Source of the DNA: Salvator merianae
Taxonomy: Eukaryota; Chordata; Lepidosauria; Squamata; Teiidae
Direction of reading: 5' to 3'
DNA length: 64,000 nt
NCBI GenBank assembly: GCA_003586115.2
Contig: QVOM02000021.1
Location: 12,364,478-12,428,477 of the forward strand
The translations under genes and the position numbers were made by a program. Below, one piece after another: positions 48,521 through 60,519 of this stretch. The notes below the pieces were generated by a model. That model was given only the letters and a program-made list of their open reading frames with translations. It was not told the origin of the DNA and ran no database searches. Position 1 is the first letter of the stretch. Each line of letters opens with the position of its first letter.

Positions 48521-50053
48521 CTGGAACAGAACAGGAAAACTATTTAGATCAACCAGCTAATCAAGAAATTTGCTTAGTATGTTAAGGACTCAGCCTCAGA
48601 GCTTTATTATTTAGAAATTATCCTAGTATACGAACAGCTTATTTATTGACAATTTGTTTATTTATCTCAAAGTTAACAATTCCAGTTCTGAAAACTTTGT
48701 GTTAATCTGTATTTGTATTTGTTCTTGAAGACAACTATATATTGGCCAAAGAAGAAAAACTACTGAAATATACTTTTAACATGGTTAGCTTGGAGAGTGC
48801 CAGTAAATTATTGAAGGAAAAGTTGAATGGATTGATATAAATTCTTCCCCTCTGAACAGTCACTGTTAACTTTCAGGGCTGAATATCAATCATATATGCA
48901 TGTGAATCCTAATTATGAACATCAAACAGAAACCGTAAATATAGCCATAGGTACTACGAACATGGAGGAAGCTAAAAGAAGAGACTGTTGAAGATTCATG
49001 ATCCAAAAAACATGTTGATTCCCCTATAAATTAGGGACTAAGCTTTAATCGTACAGCTTATTCTACTGCAGAGGATTAATTTTAAAGAAGTTAGTATCAA
49101 CTTCACTAAATTCAAGTAAACAATCTTCTCCCCAATATTGCCATTCAGTGTATGCAGCTTAAAGGAAAATAAAGATCAAAGAAAACCTGATCAACTGTGT
49201 GAAATGCAGGCCATTCTACTTTTTGCAATTCCTGCACATTTCTTGCATTTTATGTTTAGAGTTTTCCAAACAATAAATGAGGAGAAAACTGTCTAGTCTA
49301 TTTTGCAAACATAAGTTTCAAACTGTGTGAACTGCTGAGCCCAGCAAAGAGCGTTTTGGCATGATGCTGGGACAGAGACCCTAAGCTGCTCCTCAGTCAG
49401 TTCACATCCAAACTCTCCCAAGCATAGCAGCTCAACTGCAGCCAACACACCAATGCCAATGAATAATACTCAAGGAATGTGTTTAAAAGCTGCTTACTTG
49501 ATGTGAACAACTGAAAGTACATTAAGCCATGGGCAGTAGTTTTGCAATTTTAATCTCAGCAAGCACTCCCAATCTTTGGACGAAGAAAAGTCCTAAGTAT
49601 ACAGCATTTGGTTATCTATTCCTTGGCATTTTGAACATGATTAGCATTCTACTTGACCAACATGATGATAAAACCACTTGTCACCTGCACGTCTGCCCTG
49701 AGTTCTCTGCTCTAATTATAAACAGGCAATATAGAATATTTCCATTTAGTGATCCACGCACTGCTTTAACTTCTAGGGTATGATAGCAAAATACTGTTTT
49801 TCAATAAAGTTGCTATAAGGAAAAGAACAGAACATTAATAAAACCATTTTTTTTTCTTTACGTTTAAAGTGCCAGTATAGTATATATTTCAATGGATTTT
49901 GTCCAAATATATCAACCTATGTTACAACTTGTTGCACATTTTTCAAGACTGTTTAAAAAACAATAAAGAGGCAAAATTTTAACAGTTTAAGGGGGAGGAG
50001 ATTAAATATAAAACTACACTGAATAGCAGCTTTCTTTCCTCGTTACTGCCCTA

Positions 50054-50178
50054 TACTACTACTACTACTACTACTACTACTTATTATTATTATTATTATT
50101 ATTATTATATTAATAATAATAATAAAAAAAATAAAATAAAAAAAATACTACTACTACTACTATTAATAATAATAATAA
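50054..50178. repeat. Compound triplet microsatellite (ACT)(ATT)(AAT)(ACT)(AAT)
   Basis: (ACT)n to 50090, (ATT)n to about 50108, (AAT)n to about 50124, an A-rich spacer, then (ACT)n and (AAT)n again. The ATT and AAT blocks are inverses and could pair. Confidence 0.95.
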
Positions 50179-50680
50179 CAACCAGCTATCTTAACAATTT
50201 CAACTAGTGTATGAAAAGCTCCATCATTTACATCTACACAAAATTGGACAATAAGATTAACTCTTAGAACTAAATACTAGAGAAACTGATATGCCAGCAA
50301 TGGTCTGCTAGTGTAAGAAAAAGAAGAGCATTTTTCCACAGAAAACACATTTCTTCAAATACATCCGATATACATTTTCCAGGATTATGCAATGTAGGAA
50401 AAGAGGCTTGGATTTAAAAATAGATGTGTGTTACCAAAAGACACTTTTGGTCAAACAAGAACACAGTTGCTGATTTTTACCTATGTCTGCTGCAGCCCCT
50501 ACACTGTTCTAATGATCAGGAGCTGCTTTTGAGAGGGCTGCAGCAGATAACAGCAAGAAGATTACGTTCTGTGAACAGAACGATGCACTACTCAAGACAA
50601 TATATGTTCTATTGGCATTTATTTAGTATAAATGAGCTAGATTAAAAACTTGGTTGATTTACAATTATACACATCTTTGC

Positions 50681-50681
50681 T

Positions 50682-50725
<44 letters not shown>

Positions 50726-50727
50726 TT
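50681..50727. repeat. (TC)n followed by a T run
   Basis: About 18 TC units then about 11 T. A pure-pyrimidine tract within the IPO11 intron. Confidence 0.95.
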
Positions 50728-51976
50728 CCATTTCAGACAGCTAGGATTTCCTGTTCCTATTTTCTTGTTGAATAGTATCTGGATCCTAAACTTGCTTTTG
50801 CCATAACCCACTGTGGAAGGCTTTTTTTTAAAATCAAGAGCAAGTTAAAATGCTTCAGTCCATGTTTAAGATGATAGAGAAGGACTCGAGATGAAAGGAA
50901 ACCCCTACTTTAGCATTCCTTCATGCCAGTTTCATTTTCTGAATGCTCAGCAAAAGGACTAATCAGGATCGAATGTGCCACTTTGTGCTTTTTTCTTTCT
51001 TCTGGGCTATAAGCCCTTGCTTGTTTGACTGAGTGCCTAAGCGTTCAGCATAGGCTTACGTTTGCAGCTACAATAAATGTGACTTCTCCAAGCTCTTGTT
51101 CTGAAAAAAATCTTAAATATGGTAGGGAAAGATGAAAGTTATCAAGGTGTACACATTAAACTGAACCAAGTGAGCTACTTAAAATTGTGATGGCAACCAA
51201 TTTCAAGCATTACAGATACCTTTAGGTAGGAAATGCAACCATTTTGAATGTATTCGTATTTCTTCACACGAAACAGTAACTATGAGCATTTTCTACTTCT
51301 CCTAACAAGAGTCTGTAAGGCATTCCAGGCCTGTTATTGCCAAGAGGCAATACTGTGTAATAAGCAATAGCAGCCAGTGTGGGTGAGCACAGCTTGAAGC
51401 CCTCCATCCAGTTTGTGACCCAGTTTGTGAACTTCTTTTAAACTTATTGTGGAAATCGGAGTTAGATCAAAGGAGGATTTGCCAGTGTCACAATTCCTAG
51501 ATCTAATCCTGCTACAGGTTAACTAACAGCAATTACAAGCCTAACAAGAGATTTCACAGTGTTTCTGAAACCAACAGTAAGGCAGATGCCATCAGCATGT
51601 TCAAATGGAATCACACTATCATACACTTCATGACAGTACTAGCTCAGCAAAACTACCCCAACCAGGAGGCTGTCTCATCATCTTACTGTATCAGCTAGAT
51701 TTTTTTTACAATATCTGATTCTCAACAAGGCTAGCAGCTTGTAGTATTAGAAACTGTAAAAGTCAATGTTTCTTCAAGTAAACACTTTTTAAAATAAATA
51801 GCATTGCCTACCCATTACAAACCTGATACTCCCTAAATCTTTTTTTGTTCCACAGTATATCAGTTATGATTAAAGATATGCAAATTATCATCTGGTAGCA
51901 AGAGCTAAATAAATCCATTTGGAATTACTGTAAGCCAAGTGTTAAATTTAAGGTTCTTCACGTTGCTTAAGAAAGA

Positions 51977-52540
51977 GGCGGATTGTCAATGCTCAATTTA
52001 AAATTGTATCTTTTTGGTAGTTGCTTATCCTGGATTGTAAACTGGATTGATTCTCTATATAATATGTTCTCACTTACTGGGAATTGTAAATTTGATGTAA
52101 ATGCTTTGTATGGAGAGATTCCAAGAAAAATACTGATTTATAGTATGGAAGAAATGAAAAAATTTCTTGAGTCCATGAATCTCTATCTTGTCATTTGTAC
52201 TTAATCTTTATTTTTTGAAAGATGAATTTACTATGGTATTAGAATAATGGAAGCATTTTACATCTTACAGATCTGTGGAATTATTGGTTGACAAAAATGT
52301 TGCTTAAATTTTCAAAGATATAAATTTAGAGTGGGTTGTTTCTCCAAACTGGTATCAATATTTTCAAATTTGTTCATCCATTCAACAAAAAATGCATAAT
52401 TACAGTGGTCAAATTGTGTTGGAAAGTAAAAGATCTTTAGGTACTTCCTTTCATATATGGTGGAAATTTGAAAAAAAAAATACAAGAATATGATTTCTTC
52501 TTTAACAAAACAAATACTGAAAATTTCATCCTGTGTCTTT
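51977..52540 (+). mobile_element. L1-like LINE fragment, ORF2 C-terminal part
   Basis: The plus strand from 51977 reads GGLSMLNLKLYLFGSCLSWI then VNWI, matching the conserved 'GGLxxPNLKLYxxAxxLxWI' segment of L1 ORF2. Further on, near 52350, is a WYQYFQICSSIQQK-like stretch. A 73-codon frame survives; the rest is broken. It lies opposite to LRRC70 and IPO11. Confidence 0.75.
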
Positions 52541-52794
52541 CCTGTTTACTATATTTATATTTCCTACATCTAGAGAATACTGTGAACTGTAAGATTTTTG
52601 TAGCAAGTATTTGTTACATGTAGAGGTGGACAGACATATCCCTCAGTCTGAAGAGTAGATTTTAATAACTGTAGGAATAATGCTTCTTATTCTAAGTTAC
52701 CTGCCTAAATCAAATACCAATAAATAAATCAATTCAGAACAATCCAGAAGTCTTTTGTAAAATTCTATAAGGAACAAGAATCTAATACTCAGAC

Positions 52795-52890
52795 TGGCTG
52801 AGAATGCCCAGAAGCAACTGGTGGCCCACTATGTAAGAGCAGATACTGAACTAGATGGGCTATGGCCTGTTCCAGTAGGGTTCTTATGTT
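52795..52890 (+). mobile_element. CR1-type LINE 3' tail
   Basis: 'agaatgcccagaagcaactg', 'gatgggctatggcctgttcc' and 'agtagggttcttatgtt' match the 3' end at 8545-8640. Only the last 95 bases are present. Confidence 0.75.
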
Positions 52891-53292
52891 GTTATGGTCA
52901 CAGTTTTACTTTTTCCTACCCTTTTCTCTGTTAAATTTCCCTGCTTTTCCTCATGCATACTTTTTTAAGTAAATAAAGTTTTGCCCCACAAAAAAAACAT
53001 GATATAGATAGAATATGCAGGTACAGAATTAAAACAATTATGTTATATAAAATTAAAGGTAAATATACAACAATTTTCTTCCAGAAAACATAACTATAAA
53101 AATTTATTTCAAAGGTCAAATCAATCTCTTTAGTCTCACGAAGTAAATATGATGCTTCACAATCCTGTTACTATTTCATAACCTTTCTCCAATAAAAAAA
53201 ATATTTAATCCCATTAGACAATAAATTTCATGAGGTGGTCAGCAATAATTTTTCTTATTCACCTGTAAGTTGACTTATAACATTTCTACAAA

Positions 53293-53298
53293 TTTATT
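53293..53298 (-). terminator. Candidate LRRC70 poly(A) signal
   Basis: AATAAA on the minus strand, about 265 bases beyond the LRRC70 stop. Another lies at 53103-53108. Use is inferred. Confidence 0.35.
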
Positions 53299-53562
53299 AG
53301 TAGTAATGAATATCTGAAAAGGCTTAGAAATTTTCAGGGAAGGATTTAACATCTGATAAAGATTATACAATAAACACATATTGACCACACCAAGTGAATT
53401 AAATAAGTTGGGTAGTCACACAAAAAGAGGTTCTGGAATACAAAAAACAATAAGATCTCATGAAATATAACAGTATAGGCTCCTATCACTAGCAAATATT
53501 CACAACTGACTTTTGTTTATAAATTTCCTTATGCAGTTACAATCAAAATGCTGCTGAGCCAG

Positions 53563-55440
53563 TTACAGTGCTGAATGTTCAAATAAGATGACCTGAGCCT
53601 GAGGTTGAAGTGCTGTTGATTTAGAAAGCTGTGCATGGTCCAGTTCTGAACTTCCCAGATGAGTCTGAGATGGATCAGTTATGCTGTAGCTCCCAGCTTG
53701 ATAAAAACTATAGTATTCTATTGCATTGTCAGAGTTCTTTTGTGCTTTGAGTTTTTGTCTATACTGAATGATTTTGTAGATCAAACAGAAGATTGCAGCA
53801 CAGGTCAAAATAAAAAAAGTTAATAAAATGTCAAAAGCCTGGTGTAGTTTCTTCAACTGCTGGGTACACATTACTGATGTTTTAAAGGATACAGAAGCAG
53901 ATTTTGGAGGAGATTCTCTATCTTCTTCCATGGTCAAATTTACAGGTACATGTTGTATTGGAATCTGTACAGAAACTGTAGCTACTTGTTTTAGATTCTT
54001 GCTGGTATATTCTTGAGTAGCAGCTGTGGTCAGCTTTTCTAGCCATAAAGTATATGTATTTGTATCTACATTCTTTAACTGCTGATGAACTATATTGTTT
54101 GTGGAATTCTTATGGCAAGTCATCAATGAAGTAGCTGCATTGTCATGGACACTGGTTGGTTCAGGATTCTTGAATATTTCAGATGTTTTGGTACTGACAA
54201 AACAGTTTGTACACAAATACAATTTAGCATAGTTCAAATGCCTCCCACGCAGATTTGAAGGGTTTTGGCAGTGGAAATTTATAGATTTGAAAATAGATGA
54301 TATCCAATTAATTAGTCCACATAATCCACAGGTACAATTCCAAGGATTGTAATTTGCTTGTAACTGATTTAGAGAAACCAAAGGCTGAAGCACCTCAGGC
54401 TGCAATTCTGTGAGATTATTAAATGCTAAATTCAGTATTTTCAAAGAGGATCCCACTTTTTCAAATGCGTTATCTGCAATACTGATTATTTTGTTTCGGT
54501 CAAGGTGAAGAAACATTAAATTATCTAACAATGCAAAGGTATTGGAATTGATATTTTCTAAATTATTATTGCTCAAAACTAACTTTCTTAGATTATTTAA
54601 ACCTGAAAAACCATTGACATTTATAGCTTTTATGTTTGCACTTTTTAAGGATAGATATTTAAGCTTCTCAAGTCCATTAAATGCAAAGGAAGGTATTGAT
54701 CCAATAGAGTTATATGACAATGACAGCCTTTCAAGACTGTTCAAAGCTACAAATGCATTTGATGGCACATATGTTAAACTGTTGCCTTCAAGGAACAGAT
54801 GAGTAAGATTGCCAAGGTGATGGAATGCTGCGTGAGATATCCATGAAATTTTATTGTTCTTTAGGTTAAGAATCCGAAGACTAATCATACCAAAGAAAGT
54901 CCTGCTACTGAGGATGCTGAGGCAATTGCTTTGAAGCATTAGGTACTTAACTGAAGCAAGGTCTCTAAATATTCCTCTAGCAACAAAAGCAATTTCATTA
55001 TCTTGAAGGTGTAAAGAACGGAGATTTGAAAGGCCATCAAATGTTTCAGGATCCAAATATTTAATATGATTATTATTCAGATGTAGATACCATAATTTCT
55101 TAAATGCAGAAAATGCTTTTGGATACACATGAAAAATGCCAGACTTATCCAAGTGTAGAACGACAACTTGCTTCAGACCAATGAGCTCATCTGGATTTAT
55201 TTGTGATAAATTATTCCCACTTAAATATACAAATATAGTATTCTGTGAAAAATTATTTGGAATAGATGAAAGACCAGAATTACGGCAGTCAGCTTGTCTG
55301 CCAATACACTGGTGGCAAGCAGTCGGACAGCAAAGTATTTCCTTCTGGATCAGAAGCAGAAGAAGACAATTTAAAATATGCCAAAATGACCCAAGGTAAT
55401 GAAGAAGAGACATTTCCCAGGCTTGGACTTTTTCAGTCAT
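53563..55440 (-). CDS. LRRC70: LRRC70 (synleurin), leucine-rich repeat membrane protein
   Basis: Single coding exon, 625 residues from Met at 55440 (a Met at 55458 is also in frame and would give 631). The next Met, at 55413, begins MSLLHYLGSFWHILN and aligns best with the human start, so 616 residues is also likely. Numbered from 55458: hydrophobic signal segment 19-38; cysteine LRRNT cap (Cys43, 44, 48, 51, 58); about twelve leucine-rich repeats 73-366; LRRCT cap 371-420 (NPWNCTCGLCGLINW, then later Cys); a Thr/Asn-rich juxtamembrane stalk; transmembrane helix 542-565; and a cytoplasmic tail with YYSFYQ and the ending QAQVILFEHSAL. The last residues match human LRRC70 as I recall it. The family is a type I cell-surface protein reported to heighten cytokine responses. 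It is nested in an IPO11 intron on the same strand, as in human. The frame is fully open. Confidence 0.96.
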   Translation of the reverse strand: MTEKVQAWEMSLLHYLGSFWHILNCLLLLLIQKEILCCPTACHQCIGRQADCRNSGLSSIPNNFSQNTIFVYLSGNNLSQINPDELIGLKQVVVLHLDKSGIFHVYPKAFSAFKKLWYLHLNNNHIKYLDPETFDGLSNLRSLHLQDNEIAFVARGIFRDLASVKYLMLQSNCLSILSSRTFFGMISLRILNLKNNKISWISHAAFHHLGNLTHLFLEGNSLTYVPSNAFVALNSLERLSLSYNSIGSIPSFAFNGLEKLKYLSLKSANIKAINVNGFSGLNNLRKLVLSNNNLENINSNTFALLDNLMFLHLDRNKIISIADNAFEKVGSSLKILNLAFNNLTELQPEVLQPLVSLNQLQANYNPWNCTCGLCGLINWISSIFKSINFHCQNPSNLRGRHLNYAKLYLCTNCFVSTKTSEIFKNPEPTSVHDNAATSLMTCHKNSTNNIVHQQLKNVDTNTYTLWLEKLTTAATQEYTSKNLKQVATVSVQIPIQHVPVNLTMEEDRESPPKSASVSFKTSVMCTQQLKKLHQAFDILLTFFILTCAAIFCLIYKIIQYRQKLKAQKNSDNAIEYYSFYQAGSYSITDPSQTHLGSSELDHAQLSKSTALQPQAQVILFEHSAL

Positions 55441-55441
55441 T

Positions 55442-55815
55442 TCTGTTTGTGCTATCAAGGAAAAAAAAGTTAAAAAACTACTTATTCAAAATCTTCAGAT
55501 TTAATTATTTTTCTATAATATTTGTTGCTACTATTATTTAATGATTATATTTAGTTTATTATACTATAGTTCCACAGATTATTCCACTGTTTAAGTTGTA
55601 TCTAATTTCTGAAATGATTAAGTGGAAATGTCTTTTAAATTTTCTCAACAGTTAACATTAAGCAGTGATATTAAGACTATTTCATCCAGCTTAAATTCAA
55701 ATGGAAACACAGCTGTTTATTTTTGTAAAAGACTTCATTTCCTATTACAGCTTCTTTAACTTTTAAAGTTACTTATAGTATTACAAATCTAAAGAGTTTT
55801 AAAATTGTTCTCACC
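55442..55815 (-). other. Probable intron in the LRRC70 5' leader
   Basis: Donor GAG|GTGAGAA at 55815/55814 and acceptor after 'GATAGCACAAACAG' at 55443, preceded by a T-rich stretch, would remove 55443-55814 and join a leader exon two bases before the Met at 55440. Both sites fit consensus; splicing itself is inferred. Confidence 0.5.
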
Positions 55816-56030
55816 TCAAATATGATGTTTATTAGTATCAGTTAAACTTTCTTCTTCTGCAGGATTATTACTGAGTTGATATCTGTCTAGGCAACCTTCT
55901 AGTTTCACACATTTTGTCACAGGTTCTGCAACTATTCCTACAGGAAACACAACTCTTCCCACTGGCTCCTCTACAATGACCAGTGTGAGTTACCATGGAT
56001 ACAGGAAATTGAGAGACAGGAAGTCCTTCT
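55815..56030 (-). promoter_or_regulatory. Probable LRRC70 leader exon with upstream ORF
   Basis: Less AT-rich than its surroundings and ends at the strong donor above. It contains a minus-strand upstream ORF, 55996-55868 (43 codons including stop), starting MVTHTGHCRG and rich in cysteine. The transcription start is not visible and no TATA box is evident. Confidence 0.4.
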
Positions 56031-56588
56031 ATCTGCATTTATGAGGTAGTGCTGGAAAGAAAATCTCTGCAACTCATTTGTCTAAAACTATGTTAGATTA
56101 ATTTGTTTTCTCACAGGTTACGGCCCACATATATTATGATTCTAAATGCATCAAAGAAGCATGTAATAGATTTTTTATATTTAGTAAAGGCACTTGTCCA
56201 CAGGAAAGTAAAAGAATACTATGTTGTCTTCAGCATTTAAAAATATTATTCCTCCAAATTAAAACTTGCAAAAACAAATGTCATAGTTCATGATGAATAC
56301 AGGAAACAAACATAAGCTACTTCAGGCTTTCTAAAGCAAAGATGTACTTCCTTGAAGACCAAGTACTGAATTTTGTAACAGAAAACTGTGACAAATTATA
56401 TCAGCATTCTGAAGAAAGATGAGGTTAAAACATTTACATAGATCTCTGCCATTTTTAGTTACAAAAATAATGTTCTAAAACAATAATCTCTCATATATTG
56501 AAAGTAAAGAAAATTCCAAAAGCTATACGTAATGTGAGATGATGAACTGCTTTTTAGTCCACCAACCAGTCTCTTCAGAACTCCTTAC

Positions 56589-56710
56589 CTATTATCTGAT
56601 GGCAAAAGGGAAAGTAATGCCAAAGCTGAAAGTTTTCTTCTCTCTGGTTGAGTAATATTATCCATGCGGTCAACCCACATTTCAATCATGTGGCCAAGAA
56701 GTTGATCTGG
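56589..56710 (-). CDS. IPO11: IPO11 exon (fourth from the end)
   Basis: A 122 bp exon encoding PDQLLGHMIEMWVDRMDNIT, then QPERRKLSALALLSLLPSDN and AG of a Ser codon. It is nearly identical to vertebrate importin-11 as remembered. The acceptor is TTTTTCTAG and the donor AG|GTAAGG. It enters in phase 0 and leaves in phase 2, matching both neighbours. The two amphipathic helices fit a HEAT repeat. It is the last IPO11 exon before the nested LRRC70 gene, so it would be the donor of any IPO11-LRRC70 read-through splice. Confidence 0.97.
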
Positions 56711-57826
56711 CTAGAAAAAGGGATAATAGAAAATGTTACACTCATGTACAACGTAGTTATCAAACCAGTGTCTTATTTTACTATTTGTTATAAAAAAAGA
56801 AAAAAGAAAGAAAAAATCCACAAATAATTTATTACTACGGCACAATAGTGTACTTTATTTATACTTGGGTTGTAATGCTCACTACAGAAAATGGTATCTT
56901 TATAGCTAGATGATCCATTATATAATCATTTATAGATGCATACAATTATACACATAATATACAACATACACAAACACACACACATAAATCTTTATAACTG
57001 ATCTAAATTGTAACATCTCTTTATTACAAAAAGGAAACACCAACATAGAACTATGACATGCATTATAAGTACAAAATATTCATACTAGTGCCAAATTCCT
57101 TACACATTGAACAAGTATGAAGTCATAGGGGGAGGGGGAGATAACCCAGATAGATTTCTTTGATCATAATGAAATCATTAAGCAACCATGAACTTTCAGG
57201 ATTTCCCTTTGTATGAAAGTTTGATTTCTCTGGATCAAAAATTGAACCTCCCCTAACAGGTTAGCTATTATTAAGCCTCATATAGAAAACTCTTCCTCCA
57301 ACAAAATACTTTTTATTATTCAACTTAATTAAATTCATCCAGGAGACAGAAAAGTAAACCAGGCTGAAAAAATCTGATTGTCTTTTTAAAAGTGACATAC
57401 ATTGAAATAAGTTGTCTGCTTATTTGTGACTGAACAATACCTCAAATTATCTCTAAATTCCTAACTGATTTTCACAGATAGTTCTGATGAATATGTAGTA
57501 ATATACTGGGCTACAGCTAGAATCCAGAACATCATGTATGGTGGTTGGAGTTGGACCAATTCATGGAAGTGAGGACTATCAGTGGATATTAGTTCTGATG
57601 GCAGTAACAGACTAAAAAGGAAGGTACAATATCCACACAAACCAGATTGGCTCTGTCTCCACAAAGGAAAGTACATCTTACTCTAACAGCCATACACTAT
57701 GCATTTTCATACTGGATAATAGGGTGAAGAGACTGTGTTTCAGGTTCCAAACCCCAATAGTCAAATTCCTAACGTGACTTGAAATTGTGACAGTTAACAG
57801 CATACTAAAAACAACCAAGGGCTTAC
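56711..57826 (-). other. IPO11 intron, nothing recognised
   Basis: A 1.1 kb AT-rich intron with clear GT and AG ends. No repeat family identified. Confidence 0.85.
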
Positions 57827-57940
57827 CTCTTGGCTACATTCGCATGCCATCTGATTCAGAAGCAATGAGAAAAAATTTTTATTTTGTAATAAGACTCTAC
57901 CAATGACGCCAAGGTAAGTAGACATTACCACTGGATACCT
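57827..57940 (-). CDS. IPO11: IPO11 exon (fifth from the end)
   Basis: A 114 bp exon of 38 whole codons: RYPVVMSTYLGVIGRVLLQN, then KNFFSLLLNQMACECSQE. It fits the importin-11 segment just before DQLLGNMIEMWV as I recall it. The acceptor TTTCTTTCAG and donor GAG|GTAAGC are strong. Phase 0 at both ends. The second half (LLNQMACECSQE) is the least conserved part. This is the most 5' IPO11 exon in the window; about 780 upstream residues lie beyond 64000. Confidence 0.96.
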
Positions 57941-59529
57941 CTGAAAGAAAAGTAATTAATCTTAGCTTTCTCTAAGGAAGAGATTTTTTAAAAGTGGCTA
58001 AACTTCAGTAAGAGAATTACAGAAAAAAACACACAAAAGAAAGCATATATTTTAATAAAATTATTTAATATATTAAACAGATACAGACTATCAGTTTTTT
58101 TATATAGTACTTGAAACAGTGATTTGAAATGTTATTCCCTGGAAACATAAATATGCCTTTCCTCTTACTCAGTATGTGATTTCCCTACTGGACATGAAAG
58201 TCACATACACAGTACTGCTAACCATCAGGAATGGAAAAGACCATATAACCATCAAACCATGGTAACTGGCATCACAGAGCATATCATACAGATACCCAGA
58301 AACAGTAAAAATATGTTTACAAAATGAATAATGTATATATTTCAGTCCATTAGGCACAGATCTAAAAGTAGCAGTTACATTTATTAGAAACAGATCCTGT
58401 TCTTGCACAGTGTGGACTATCTCACGCCATGCTAGCCCATACTAAGTAGTCTGGTGCACACTGGGGGAACTAACCCTAGTGCAGGCTAAGGGCCATCTGC
58501 ACATTGGGTGGTCTATGCTAGCCCAGTCTCAGCTGACAGCTTCAAAGGCTCAGTCCAGTCCTCAATACCAGCCCTCAGCTAACACCAGACTCTGGAGGTT
58601 GGGAATGAAAGTTTCCAGCCTTTGCAGTTTCTAGGAGCGTATATTTTGGTGTGCTCCAACTTCGAATGGTGCTTCCTCATGGCCACTGAAACTGGTCCCC
58701 CATTGTATTCCAGCTTAATGGAGACACGTCACCTGCATGCCTCCATACATATGGAACACAGAGTCCACTGGCAGGACTCATCATTGAGGTCTACTGTAGG
58801 ATCAGATTAAGGTATCTTTTGGCACCTTATCCAGTCCAAATCTTTGTTCAGTTCGGACAAAGTGTGCTAGGAAGGGGTGGGGTCTGCTCTGTACCCATAC
58901 TAGCATGTGGAAAGCAGGCCCTGGACACCTTCTTATCCTGGATCAGGGTAAGAGTAGAAATGGCCATAGTTTTGCTTAAGCTATATTATTGCACTCTTTC
59001 CATGACTTAATTTTGTGATGAAAGCTATGCCAAGATCAGGAGCATCCTGTGAAACTGTAACCCACCATTAAAGATACTATGTACAAGCTCTGAAGAAAAT
59101 GTTCCTGAATTTGGAAACAAATCATTATTACAAAATTGGTGTCTTCTACAAATTTATGATTAAGAAAAAATCATTGCAAATACTGAAAACATGGAACATA
59201 AACAAAGTATATAAAAAGTAAGATATTTATACAACAGCACCACAGGCTGGAAGAAAACAGAATTATTCATACAGGGTCCCATTAGGTTTCTTTCATTTAT
59301 ATTTCTATTATTAATAACAGTTGAATGAGCATCAGTGATACAGCTTTTCCTACTGCGTTCCTTTCTGGGGATCTTGGATAAATAAGAAACAGAAATGTGC
59401 AAACTGCAGACTTGAATGCTTCCTAAAGCATTTTAGCCAGCCATGCTCCTCTACATGAAAGCAATGTTTGTAAGGTAAAAAAGCCCACAAATTGAAGCCT
59501 AGAACCAGGTAAGCTAACATAAACACTTA

Positions 59530-59780
59530 CCTTAGCTCTCCTGCTCTTGGCTTCCCCTCCTGGCTTTTTTTTGGGTGGCCAATTGATGGTGTCATTGCAC
59601 AGCCTGCTGAGATTCTGGGCTTCCCAGGACTTTTTTCAGGAAGCCCAAAGTCACTGAAGGATCTGCAATGGCATCTTCACACTACCTCACCACCTAATAT
59701 GTGGCTTGATGATGTCCTGCTCCTCTCAGCTACAAAAAAAAAAAAAAAAAGGCTAGGAGGGGAAGAAAAGAGAGCTAAGG
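59530..59780. mobile_element. MITE with about 30 bp terminal inverted repeats
   Basis: The left end 'ccttagctctcctgctcttg' then 'gcttcccctcctggc' is the inverse of the right end 'ggctaggaggggaagaaaag' then 'agagctaagg', with a small indel. A smaller hairpin 'gggcttcc...ggaagccc' sits inside near 59618-59648. A run of about 18 A lies at 59733-59750. 251 bp, non-coding, no clear target-site duplication. Confidence 0.75.
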
Positions 59781-60519
59781 TGTCACCCACCCAGCTTTAG
59801 GGCTGCGTGAGAGATGCTTCACTTCACAAACACGGCTGGGGAGAAAGCTTTGCAAAGCATTTAAGTCAGCAATCTGCACATCTTTGCAAAGAAATTCTCA
59901 AAAATACATGGGTTTTATTACATTCTATCCCTTCTTCTCCCCTCCAGTTAGAAATCTATTGTTATTCCCAGTGGTAACACTCTTCATTGCAAAAAAAAAC
60001 CTATATGAAGCAGTATAGTGAGGTGGCACACATGAGTGAAAAAACAATTGACAGATGTGTCAAACTGTGTTATTTTAACACTTCCCGTCATCAACTATGG
60101 ACTATCTGAAGCCTTCATATTTGAAGTGAGAAAAAAAGACTATGATCTAACTTAAGTAAAGCAGAAAAATTGTTTAAATTATTAAATAAAGAAAGCACTT
60201 CATTTAAAAGAGTAACTCCAGTAGAAAAACAAATTGAAAAGACAGGGATGTGATAAAATTACATGACCTGAAAATATTTTACTCAAGGTCTTCTCTATTC
60301 ATCCTCACTTCCTTACTTCAAATATAATAGGAATTGCTTTGGTTTCCTGTTTTTCACAGTTGGGCAGGATAATACCTCCAGGAAAGATTTCATTTTATAA
60401 TTCTATGAAGGGACAGATCCTCTATCAACACTGAGACAATATGAGAGAATATATTACCTAGATAGTAAAGAATGTTTTCTTAACAGCAAAAATAAGATAA
60501 CAGATTGCATTACAGCAAA

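Larger units (their letters stand above)
48521..56588 (-). other. IPO11 intron hosting LRRC70
   Basis: An 8.07 kb intron. Outside LRRC70 it holds microsatellites at 50054-50178 and 50681-50727, an L1-like fragment (51977-52540) and a CR1-type tail (52795-52890). 48600-50050 and 50730-51970 contain nothing else I recognise. Confidence 0.9.

Noticed and set aside
55136..55399. Plus-strand open frames over LRRC70
   Set aside because: They are antisense to the confidently identified LRRC70 frame and have no independent support.
59521..59600. An apparent splice donor (CTTAC, antisense) that might end another IPO11 exon
   Set aside because: The sequence is the terminal repeat of a MITE (59530-59780), and the translation does not fit importin-11.
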